Under the pieces are notes generated by a model, which saw only the letters and a program-made list of their open reading frames with translations, had not been told where the DNA came from and did no database searches. Both the position numbers and the translations under genes were made by a program. A stretch of DNA of 64,000 nt from Cyanobacteria bacterium FACHB-63. Its GTDB lineage: Bacteria > Cyanobacteriota > Cyanobacteriia > Leptolyngbyales > Leptolyngbyaceae. The stretch is from the NCBI GenBank assembly GCA_014695255.1, contig JACJNX010000073.1:24733-88732 (forward strand), given 5' to 3'. Positions 35,147 to 44,969 of the stretch are shown in pieces; the first letter of the stretch is position 1, and each line of letters starts with the position of its first letter.

Positions 35147-36275
35147 GCAGTGATGCTAAGAATCGTTCGGTGTAGTAAAGCGCTAATTGATTACTACTTC
35201 CGCTGAAGACTGCATCAAAAGCGTGATCTGACCAAGGAATTTCGATGAATATTGCAGTATTGCCGTTTTGCTTCAACTTTTCATACAAGTTACGACCAAA
35301 TCTTGATCGCACCACATGATCACGTCCACCATAGATGAGTAATGTGGGGGGAAGGTTCGATCGTACCTGCTGATACGGTGAAGCTTGACGATAGAGATCT
35401 GAAAGCTCTACCGGAGTTCCACCCAGAAAGGCGCGTAACACTCCTCGACTGTCGATCGGATCGGGGAAAGGCGGATTGTTATAGCCTTCAGTGAGTTCAA
35501 CGGGACTGTAGTAGTTAACCACGGCTCGAAAGGAAAACGCATCAATTGCATAAGCCGTTAACATTGCTAAATGTCCGCCTGCCGATCGTCCCATGATTGC
35601 CATGCGATCGAGATCGATTTCATATTCATCGGCGTGTTGCTGAATGAATTTCAATCCGGTTTTAATATCTTCAATTTGCGTTGGGAATTTGTATTGAGGC
35701 GCGTGTCGATAATCGATCGCTAAAACTGTATATCCTTGTGCTGCCATGTATTGACTAAATTGTTCATTCGCATTGGGTGCTCCTGTTCTCCAAGCGCCAC
35801 CGTAAATCATGACGATCGCTGGATTTTTCCCGGACTGCATCGGACGATAAACATTCATCCTGAGCGGCACATTATCTGGATTTGCAATCGCAATATTCAG
35901 TGTCCGGCGGATCTCAGATTTGGGAATTCCACGAAACGCATCGAACACAACAAAAGGCGCGGGTCGAAAGTTGGGTAAAACGCGAATTTCACCTAAACTT
36001 GCGATCGCGGCTGTCGCTTTTTGTACTGCTGCAGGAAGCTGTACAACAGGCAGTAGACTCAAACTTAGAGCAACCAGCATTCCAAGAAAAAGCGGTAGAG
36101 ACTTCAGGCGAAATAAGGCAAGCAAAGCGGCGATCGTATTCGTCAAAATCAGCCAATGACTAATCTCTGGTGCGCCCACACTCAACGGCAACAGCGAAAA
36201 AATCGGAGCCGGAATGACAATCCAAAGTGAAACAAACAAGCTAATGAAACAGAAAATCAGAATAAGAACACTCAT
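35136..36275 (-). CDS. alpha/beta hydrolase (esterase/lipase type) with N-terminal membrane helices
   Basis: 379 residues. Three hydrophobic segments span about residues 1-95. The catalytic domain from about 130 holds the oxyanion motif VMIYGGAWRTGAPNANEQF, the nucleophile elbow GRSAGG (after DLDRMAIM), Asp in YGGRDHVV and His in WSDHAFD, all of the hormone-sensitive-lipase / carboxylesterase group. Substrate unknown. Its ATG lies one base after the stop of the NlpC/P60 gene upstream on the same strand, so the two are an operon. Confidence 0.85.
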   Translation of the reverse strand: MSVLILIFCFISLFVSLWIVIPAPIFSLLPLSVGAPEISHWLILTNTIAALLALFRLKSLPLFLGMLVALSLSLLPVVQLPAAVQKATAAIASLGEIRVLPNFRPAPFVVFDAFRGIPKSEIRRTLNIAIANPDNVPLRMNVYRPMQSGKNPAIVMIYGGAWRTGAPNANEQFSQYMAAQGYTVLAIDYRHAPQYKFPTQIEDIKTGLKFIQQHADEYEIDLDRMAIMGRSAGGHLAMLTAYAIDAFSFRAVVNYYSPVELTEGYNNPPFPDPIDSRGVLRAFLGGTPVELSDLYRQASPYQQVRSNLPPTLLIYGGRDHVVRSRFGRNLYEKLKQNGNTAIFIEIPWSDHAFDAVFSGSSNQLALYYTERFLASLLKQ

Positions 36276-36276
36276 T

Positions 36277-36921
36277 TTAATGCTGGGGAATATAGCTAGA
36301 GATTACTCTACCTGCTCCTCGATACACCGAATAGTAATAGCGGCTCACAGCATCGCCCTCTTCCGCAAGCTGATCAATTCCAATCCCATTACGCCCTTTA
36401 TCTTTGCCAGAACTGTGAATGTAGCGATCGTTCCCCAAATACAGCCCCACATGAGTCGCTTTCTCAGGTGTACCAAAAAATACTAAATCCCCTGGAAACA
36501 GGGCCTCTACAGGCTGCAAAAATGCCTCTTGTTGATAAGCATCTCTCGGTAAGCGAACCCCAACTGACGCAAACGCCGCCTGCATCAATCCAGAACAATC
36601 ATAGTTCGGTGCAACCGTTCCACCCCAGAGATACTCATTCGGAACGGACATCGCAGCTTGAGTAAAGGCAATCACTTCAGGAATACGATCGCGAATCTCT
36701 CGATCCGTCCATACAGGTGCTTGATAGGGCGTTTCTGTTTTTTCTAAAAACTTTAAATCCTGCGGATCAAGCCATCCCGGATAGTCATCCTCACAAGTCA
36801 TCACCTGAAGCGGCGAATCTGACAAAATTTTGAGATAGCGCCCGATCGCGGCTTGCGTTGCCAATCGGGTTAAATCAGGAGAATCGTAGAGATTGAGATT
36901 CGCGATCGTGCGATAGTGCAT
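36277..36921 (-). CDS. NlpC/P60 cell-wall endopeptidase with N-terminal SH3b domain
   Basis: 214 residues. N-terminal bacterial SH3-like domain (about 1-75) and C-terminal C40 peptidase. Catalytic Cys109 lies in NYDCSGLMQAAF, His157 in KATHVGLYLG, His169 in YIHSSGKDKG. The closest known relatives are the cyanobacterial gamma-D-glutamyl-L-diamino acid endopeptidases whose structures were solved from Anabaena and Nostoc. The probable role is recycling or remodelling of peptidoglycan peptides. Divergent from the beta-lactamase-like gene with a 26-base spacer, hinting at joint regulation of wall metabolism. Confidence 0.92.
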   Translation of the reverse strand: MHYRTIANLNLYDSPDLTRLATQAAIGRYLKILSDSPLQVMTCEDDYPGWLDPQDLKFLEKTETPYQAPVWTDREIRDRIPEVIAFTQAAMSVPNEYLWGGTVAPNYDCSGLMQAAFASVGVRLPRDAYQQEAFLQPVEALFPGDLVFFGTPEKATHVGLYLGNDRYIHSSGKDKGRNGIGIDQLAEEGDAVSRYYYSVYRGAGRVISSYIPQH

Positions 36922-36947
36922 AAGGCAGAAATTTCACTCAGACGGGT

Positions 36948-37883
36948 ATGACTTTTTTCCACAAAGACGAACGGTTAGAAACCTTGGGCGATCGAGTTTT
37001 GCAAGCGACTTGGGCAGAGTTTCGTGAACTCGCTCCCAATCAAATTGCAATGACCTGGATTGTGTATGACTCGCCCGTGTTCGTCAATACTGGCGGTGCA
37101 ATTCGTCCGGAGGAGTTTTGGCAGCGATCGCCCAGGGGCTTTGCTTATCGGGGAGTTGAAAATATCTATCCTGCTAGCGTCGTCAAGCTATTTTACTTAG
37201 TCGCCGCACATGAATGGTTAGAGCGCGGCATGATTCCACCCTCTGCTGAACTCGATCGAGCCATGCGCGATATGATTGTCGATTCCAGCAACGATGCGAC
37301 TGGACTCGTTGTTGATGTCCTAAGCGGCACAACCGGAGGACCTGAACTGCCCCCCGCCCCGTTTGAAACCTGGAAATATCAGCGCAATATTGTCAACCGC
37401 TATTTTCAATCACTCAACTGGTCGGAATTCACCACAATTAACGTAAATCAGAAAACTTGGTGTGATGGCCCTTATGGACGAGAGCGATCGTTTTACGGCG
37501 AGAATTTCGACAATCGCAATATGCTCACCACCAATGCAACCGCACGATTACTGCATAGTATTGTTGGCGGCGTTGCCGTGACACCGGAACGATCGCGCTC
37601 GATGATGGAACTGATGCAGCGATCGCTCAATCCATCCGACCTTGAAGCCGATCCCGAAAACCAAGTGGTCGGCTTTATCGGTGGCGGTGTTCCGCAAACG
37701 GCAAAAGTTTGGTCAAAAGCCGGATTAATGAGCCGAGTGCGCCACGATGCAGCTTATGTTGAGCTTCCCGACTTACAGCCTTTTTTGCTCGTCATCTTCA
37801 CTGAGGGCAAATCCCACAGCAATAATGAAGCGATTTTGCCGTTCGTCACCCAGCAGATTAGCGAAGCGATGAAAGAAATTTAG
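36948..37883 (+). CDS. class A beta-lactamase-like serine hydrolase
   Basis: 311 residues. The S-x-x-K motif is Ser77-Lys80 in YPASVVKLFYL; an SDN-like motif is DSSND at about 112-116; the KTG-like motif appears as WSKAG. The family (PF13354) includes true beta-lactamases and penicillin-binding-like hydrolases. No signal peptide is visible, which argues against a secreted beta-lactamase. Its position beside a peptidoglycan endopeptidase suggests a wall-related role. Confidence 0.8.
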   Translation: MTFFHKDERLETLGDRVLQATWAEFRELAPNQIAMTWIVYDSPVFVNTGGAIRPEEFWQRSPRGFAYRGVENIYPASVVKLFYLVAAHEWLERGMIPPSAELDRAMRDMIVDSSNDATGLVVDVLSGTTGGPELPPAPFETWKYQRNIVNRYFQSLNWSEFTTINVNQKTWCDGPYGRERSFYGENFDNRNMLTTNATARLLHSIVGGVAVTPERSRSMMELMQRSLNPSDLEADPENQVVGFIGGGVPQTAKVWSKAGLMSRVRHDAAYVELPDLQPFLLVIFTEGKSHSNNEAILPFVTQQISEAMKEI

Positions 37884-38012
37884 GACGATCGCGCCCCGTT
37901 TGAGCAACGATCGATACAGATTTCCGCTCCGAATCCCGGCAGAATAACAACGTGTCCTAGAGTCAAATCACCATAACTAGCTATCAAGTCGCGATAAACT
38001 ATTATCAGCGAG

Positions 38013-38692
38013 TTGGTAGCTTTCTCTTTGCGAGCAATAGGTCATGTCCGATTAAGTCGTGTGGAACAGGACAACGGGGTGGCGCGCGAACGTCAAATTT
38101 ACAACGCTAAGCAAGCAGCGAAGCGAATCGGCGCAGAGTTACCCGAGGAGCGAATTTACTGCGATCTTATCAGTGGTCGCAAAAATGATCGACCGAATTT
38201 TCAAATTATTAACGATTATTTAGAGAGCTGCTCAACCGAAGTTGTGATCTTTAACCGAGTCGACCGGATGGGACGTGACTTGGAAGCACTGGCGCGGCTG
38301 GGGAAACAGTTCGAGCGAACCGGAGTTGGGGCGTTCATTTGTAATAAGGGATTACAAGGCGACTTTATTAATTAATTGGAAAGCCCCGGCGAATTGGAAG
38401 TTCTGGGCATCTAGTGCGGTTGCCGCCGAGAAAGAGTCCCGTGTGTTGTCGTATCGAACCAGCGCCGCGTGGGAATTCAATCGACACATGAGTCTAGCCG
38501 CGTACCGGGTTCCATTCGGTTACAGGCGGAATGCGGAGCGAAAATATGAACGTGATCCAGAGCAAATCGAGACGGCGATTCGGCTGAAAGAAATCTTCTT
38601 TGAAGAGAACGGGAACATAACTCGACTTCGAGACCGCGCCAAATCGGAGTTGAATTTAGTGCTGAGCCCGCAGACGTATCGAGATTTAATTA
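38013..38692 (+). pseudogene. serine recombinase (XisF-like), broken and truncated
   Basis: The first part (TTG 38013 onward) has the resolvase catalytic domain: IGHVRLSRVEQDN with the nucleophile Ser, DLISGRKNDRPNFQ, VVIFNRVDRMGRDLEALARL. An in-frame TAA at 38373-38375 interrupts it; coding-like sequence (LESPGELEVLGI) continues past the stop, then a frameshift near 38412 moves to SSAVAAEKESRVLSYRTSAA and the recombinase domain (MSLAAYRVPFGYRRNAERKY). The gene then ends at the left end of the IS982 element, missing its C-terminal part. The similarity is to the large recombinases that excise developmental elements in cyanobacteria, from memory. Now inactive. Confidence 0.8.
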
Positions 38693-41472
<2,780 letters not shown>

Positions 41473-41607
41473 TCAGGGGAAATCACTTGGCCCTAATACG
41501 CTGATGTTTAAATTGATTCCTGAAGTTATCCAGAAATCTGCGTAAAAGTTCTTGTTCAGGATACTCGGTGTTTTGCCTATCGAAGCATAGAGTAATCTAA
41601 TTTTCGT

Positions 41608-41793
41608 GGGGGTCAGGTGCTCGCTGAAAGACTGATTCTTGCGTTGACCCCCCGTATCGCCTACTGGGACTAGCTTTCACGCCCTAAAACTGAGGTCTTT
41701 TTGCAATAAGGAGTTACTTTATTGACCGTGAAAATGACCCCCGCGATTTTGAGGTTGGAAAGCTGCTCTGTGTAAGGCTCCTGCGAAGGCGGG
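41608..41793 (+). promoter_or_regulatory. CRISPR leader
   Basis: The stretch from the inverted GGGGGTCA / TGACCCCCC pair (41608-41615, 41645-41653) to 41793 looks like a cyanobacterial CRISPR leader. In particular TGACCCCCGCGATTTTGAGG (41735-41754) followed by TCTGTGTAAGGCTCCTGCGA (41767-41786) recalls leaders I remember ending in 'CCCGCGAAATT..TGGAAA..CTGTGTAAGG..' just before the first repeat. It runs on the plus strand, divergent from cas10. The call rests on memory of leader sequences and needs alignment. Confidence 0.5.
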
Positions 41794-41828
41794 GTTTCCG
41801 GTCGCGTGCGATCGGATTAGTTGGAAAC
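41794..41828 (+). CRISPR. single CRISPR-type repeat (array reduced to one unit)
   Basis: 35 bases with GTTTCC at the 5' end and GGAAAC at the 3' end. Inside, CCGGTCGC (41798-41805) and GCGATCGG (41108+700, that is 41808-41815) form an 8-bp stem with one G-U pair and a 2-base loop, as in type III/I repeats of cyanobacteria. No second copy follows within the next 150 bases, so the array has collapsed to a leader plus one repeat, or never grew. Confidence 0.55.
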
Positions 41829-41873
41829 TCGACCACGCTTACAGGTGGGTTTATCCCGATCTGATTCTTGTAT

Positions 41874-41915
41874 AAAGCGCGATCGCAGCAATTCAAATGC
41901 TCGATCGCGCTTTTT
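41874..41915 (+). terminator. intrinsic terminator
   Basis: AAAGCGCGATCG (41874-41885) pairs with CGATCGCGCTTT (41902-41913) around a 16-base loop, followed by TTTTT. It would end transcripts from the CRISPR leader about 80 bases after the start of the lone repeat, and insulates vapB. Confidence 0.85.
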
Positions 41916-41951
41916 GCTAAGATTCGAGACAAGCATTCAGAGAAATGATTG

Positions 41952-42298
41952 ATGACCTACAGAGACATCCTGCTGCAAGAAATTGCAACCTCCTCCGACG
42001 AAGTTCTCGCAGAAGCGATCGACTTCATTCGCTTTCTGAAAGCAAAATCAGTGACAAACTCACGCAACGATCAAGAGTCATCAGCTCCAGTAGAGAACCC
42101 TCACTCAGAGCAGTTTGACGATCCGAAAGCAGAATTTAGCGCGTTTCTGGATGACTTAAAACAACTTCCGCTGCGACGCGCTGAACTCTTACGGCAAGAG
42201 GCAAAGACCTCTCTAAATTCGTTGGAACATGGCAAGGAAATGATCTGGAAGAATGTCTTCGCTTTGTGCAAGAAACTCGCTCTCAGTCGGAGTTTTAG
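41952..42298 (+). pseudogene. vapB-like antitoxin (DUF2281 type), frameshifted
   Basis: The N-terminus MTYRDILLQEIATSSDEVLA then EAIDFIRFLK is the antitoxin dimerisation/DNA-binding start of the DUF2281 group. Near 42206 the natural frame is lost: the expected continuation (DLSKFVGTWQGNDLEECLRF then VQETRSQSEF, stop TAG 42296-42298) lies in another frame, consistent with loss of one base in GCAAAGACC. As it stands the original frame runs on to 42335 with unrelated residues. The toxin-neutralising C-terminus would therefore not be made. Confidence 0.7.
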
Positions 42299-42306
42299 CA
42301 CCAATC

Positions 42307-42754
42307 ATGTACTTACTGGATACGAATCACTGTAGTTACATCATCGATAATGATTCCCGTGTTGGCGCAGAGTTTCGATCACGCTCAGAAGCCAGCTTTG
42401 CGATTAGCATCATTACTTACGGTGAACTTCTCTACATGGTTGAGAAATCCACACAAAAGGCTGGCAATCTCAAGACAGTTCAATCCTTTCTCGATACGAT
42501 CGGGCTCTATTTTCTCGATGAAGAAACAGCAATCATTTACAGTCAATCAATTGAAGATTGCGATCTTCAACCAATTTGCACCCAAAGATCAAGCCAAGCG
42601 GCGCAAAACAAACCTTCAAACCCTTGGCTTCGATGATAATGATCTGTGGATTGCTGCTACCGCATTACAACACAGTCTCACTCTTGTCTCCGCTGATAGC
42701 GACTTCACTCGAATGCAGCAGGTTTGTCCCCTTGCCCTCGAATCTTGGAAGTGA
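42307..42754 (+). pseudogene. vapC-like PIN-domain toxin, frameshifted
   Basis: Starts MYLLDTNHCSYIID (first PIN acidic residue, Asp), continues ISIITYGELLYMVEKSTQKA (Glu), then breaks at 42544-42551. CAATCAAT there looks like a 4-bp duplication, because removing CAAT restores AIIYSQLKIAIFNQFAPKDQ followed by LGFDDNDLWIAATALQHSLT (the third acidic motif) and ending at 42754. Both the toxin and its antitoxin are thus broken by small indels. The original was a type II ribonuclease toxin-antitoxin pair. Confidence 0.8.
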
Positions 42755-42870
42755 AGCATGAAAGTACGACTTCACGGGATTGCACTTCCTTAATAAAGAA
42801 GTGAGATCGCTTTAGAAGCCAAATGAATTTCTTTTGCGATCGCAACCAGTTTTCCAACTTATTGCCAACT

Positions 42871-43617
42871 TCAGTTTCTCAATTGTTTCTGACCATAGGC
42901 AACATAAGCAGAATTTGAAACTGCACCAATCAGAGCAACTGCACCATTTGCTGGCAAATAGTATTTCAGCCCCGAATCATTGATCGCGTCAAATTGTCCC
43001 TTCACATAGAAAGTTAAAACTGAATAGGATGCCAATAAAGGTTTCAGGTCATTGATGTAGTTTGCAATGATCGTCTCTTTTTGTGGTTTTGTGGGTTGGG
43101 GTGAAAAGACTGAAGCATTAATTAAATCTAAAACGACAACATCCGCAAATTGTGAGTTTGGTAACGTTCTTAATGTGTCTTGATTCCAGAATTGAACCTG
43201 CTGAAAGCCTCGTTCCCGAAGAAGTTTCGCCCCGATCAGTTCAGCCGCGATCGGAGGCAAATAATAATCCATGATCACAGAACCAATAATTCGTTCTCGA
43301 TTCAGCAATCGCCTCACATGATCCACTTCTTGGGCAACCATATGGCGCACTTGGGTTGCCAACTGATACTCTGCTTCCTGCTGAACTTGTTGCCGTGCGA
43401 CTTGGATTTCCTCTCGCAGATTTTCTCTCGCTTCTCGCAGATTTTTCCTCGCCTCTCGAGTGTTCTGCCCGACAAAAAGGCTAATAATCAAACCTGCTAA
43501 CCCACCCAGGCTGCTGAGAATCACCACTGCCCACTTCATCGCGTCGATAAACTTCGTAAAGCTATCACTGAGTTGAGCATTCGATGCTTTCAGAAATTCA
43601 ATTTGGCTTTTGAGCAA
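42871..43617 (-). CDS. membrane-anchored coiled-coil protein with C-terminal receiver-like domain
   Basis: About 248 residues from TTG 43617. N-terminal coil, one membrane helix (WAVVILSSLGGLAGLIISLF), then a charged coiled coil with repeats (EARKNLREARENLREEIQVA), then a C-terminal alpha/beta domain from about residue 110 (IGSVIMDYYLPPIAAELIGA, FADVVVLDLINASVF, ASYSVLTFYVKGQFD, GAVALIGAVSNSAYVAYGQK). The last domain looks like a degenerate CheY/REC or TIR-like fold, but I cannot name it. The frame is open some 80 bases upstream (SPTPRPGDLELLKSQ), so the protein may have lost an N-terminal portion. It lies in the decayed defence region, and a defence role is conceivable. Confidence 0.65.
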   Translation of the reverse strand: MLKSQIEFLKASNAQLSDSFTKFIDAMKWAVVILSSLGGLAGLIISLFVGQNTREARKNLREARENLREEIQVARQQVQQEAEYQLATQVRHMVAQEVDHVRRLLNRERIIGSVIMDYYLPPIAAELIGAKLLRERGFQQVQFWNQDTLRTLPNSQFADVVVLDLINASVFSPQPTKPQKETIIANYINDLKPLLASYSVLTFYVKGQFDAINDSGLKYYLPANGAVALIGAVSNSAYVAYGQKQLRN

Positions 43618-43657
43618 CTCAAGGTCGCCCGGTCGAGGAGTGGGCGACCTTGAGTTG
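43615..43657. repeat. perfect 16-bp inverted repeat
   Basis: CAACTCAAGGTCGCCC (43615-43630) and GGGCGACCTTGAGTTG (43642-43657), loop of 11 bases. It overlaps the start of the membrane coiled-coil gene. There is no T run next to it. It may be an IS end remnant, a REP-like element or an operator. Confidence 0.85.
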
Positions 43658-43786
43658 GTGTTTGAGCAATAATGAGATCGGTAAGCTGAGAAAAATCAAA
43701 AAAAAGGTAGCCAGTCCATAGACGCAGGGCTGATTTATTGATAGTAGAAAAACTAGAATCAAGAGACTGTTTCTATTGCGCTGACC

Positions 43787-44028
43787 ATGAGCTTGATTGA
43801 GCATCTCAAACAAGTGCGAGATTACCGGACACAACCGCGCTATCCGCTGTGGGCAGTGTTGGTGTTAGTGATCATGGGAACAATGAGCGGTGCAGTTGGA
43901 TATCGGGCATTGGGCGAGTTTGTCGAGCGGCACCAAGCTGTGCTACTGGAGCTAATGGAACTGCCACACCAACGATTGCTGTCATACTCCACGATTCGAC
44001 AAGTGATAATTCGGATTGACTTTGTGTC
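43787..44028 (+). pseudogene. ISAs1-type transposase, N-terminal remnant
   Basis: MSLIEHLKQVRDYRTQPRYP then LWAVLVLVIMGTMSGAVGYR and LPHQRLLSYSTIRQVIIRID is the N-terminal associated domain of ISAs1-family transposases. It stops after about 80 residues, where the sequence switches to a different transposase. The catalytic domain is absent. Confidence 0.8.
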
Positions 44029-44457
44029 GCTATCCCGCATGGACTCTATGACTTGAAGAGCAATGTGGGCTATATTCAGATTGGCACGAGCCACGATACG
44101 AGCGAGTTCGCGTGCGACTCGATTCGCTACTGGTGGCAGACTGCTGGGAAACGCCGTTATCTGAGAGCAACTTCAATTCTGCTCTTGTGTGATGGTGGGG
44201 GCAGTAATAGCTCCCGTTACTACATCTTCAAGCAAGACCTCCAAGCGTTGGTGAATGAGCTAGGCATTGAAATTCGCATCGCTCACTATCCACCGTATCT
44301 ATCGAAATACAATCCGATTGAACATCGACTGTTTCCTCATGTAAGTCGAGTTTGCCGAGGCGTAATTTTGCACAATGTTCAACTGTTGAAAAATCTGATT
44401 GCGACCACGACCACACGGACGGGACTAAAAGTGTTTACGACGATTCTCGACTATTGA
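44029..44457 (+). pseudogene. ISAzo13-type transposase, internal remnant
   Basis: From about 44029 the frame reads IPHGLYDLKSNVGYIQIGTS, then HDTSEFACDSIRYWWQTAGK, LLCDGGGSNSSRYYIFKQDL and AHYPPYLSKYNPIEHRLFPH: the C-terminal half of the ISAzo13 family transposase. It ends prematurely at ILDY (44458). Both ends are truncated. It is joined directly to the ISAs1 remnant in a different frame, with no shared sequence obvious at the junction. Confidence 0.8.
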
Positions 44458-44502
44458 GAATGCTAAGGCCCCTACTCTAGAAGCATTTTGAGAGTTTACT
44501 GT

Positions 44503-44549
44503 CTACCTTGGGGTAGTAAGGGTCGTGGGTTCAAATCCCGCCGCTCCGA
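44503..44549 (+). tRNA. partial tRNA-Pro(GGG), 3' half only
   Basis: CTACCTTGGGGT resembles an anticodon arm (loop TTGGGGT, anticodon GGG); the T arm is GTGGG TTCAAAT CCCGC and the 3' acceptor strand CGCTCCG with discriminator A ends at 44549. The matching 5' strand CGGAGCG and the D arm are missing upstream, and the 3' side of the anticodon stem (AGTAA) is degenerate. It cannot make a tRNA. tRNA 3' halves are typical attachment-site remnants left by integrating elements. Confidence 0.6.
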
Positions 44550-44552
44550 TTG

Positions 44553-44580
44553 AAAAAATCTCCTCTAGCAGGGGGTTTTG
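44553..44580 (+). terminator. intrinsic terminator after the tRNA remnant
   Basis: Following an A run (44553-44558), CTCCT (44560-44564) pairs with AGGGG (44570-44574), loop CTAGC, then TTTT at 44576-44579. The A run can pair with the T run, extending the stem. It may be the original tRNA terminator. Confidence 0.75.
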
Positions 44581-44969
44581 TCATTTCTGGGTAAGGCTTT
44601 CAGGGATCACCCAAGGCTCAATAAGAGCGTCATAGAACATCATTAATGTACTTGGCCTCAAGCGATCGTGCTAGTGCAACAAAACTTGGTGCAATTGAGT
44701 TACACCATGGCTCCTGGTCTTGAGTCTGTTCAGCTGGTTGCTTGCAGTTTCAAAGTGATTGCAGTCGTTAGATCGTTGAGCACATAGACCTGAAGGAGGC
44801 TTTCCCTCCATACGGAACGGGGTAAGAGGCTTGGGTGATACTGACGCTTAAGTGAAGGCTACAAATTTGTGCCAGAAATATCAGAAGCGTTCATTTACTT
44901 GTCATCTCTCCGTATACTGCTATCTGGATTAGTGCCCTCCGATACTATCTAATGACCTCTAAATACATT
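44581..44969. other. non-coding edge of the decayed island
   Basis: About 390 bases with no gene. Around 44684-44702 the sequence GGTGCAATTGAGTTACACC is an imperfect palindrome that on the minus strand recalls a tRNA D arm following GGAGCCAT, but it has no other tRNA part. No transposon end was recognised. Confidence 0.4.

Noticed and set aside
41829..41948. Search for further CRISPR repeats after the first unit
   Set aside because: No second GTTTCC...GGAAAC unit or related hairpin; only a terminator follows.
43619..43834. A 71-codon minus-strand frame next to the 16-bp palindrome
   Set aside because: Hydrophobic low-complexity reading of AT-rich DNA with no family resemblance; overlaps the ISAs1 remnant.
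44684..44720. Minus-strand sequence GGAGCCATGGTGTAACTCAA resembling a tRNA 5' half
   Set aside because: No anticodon arm, T arm or acceptor partner follows, and the D loop lacks GG.
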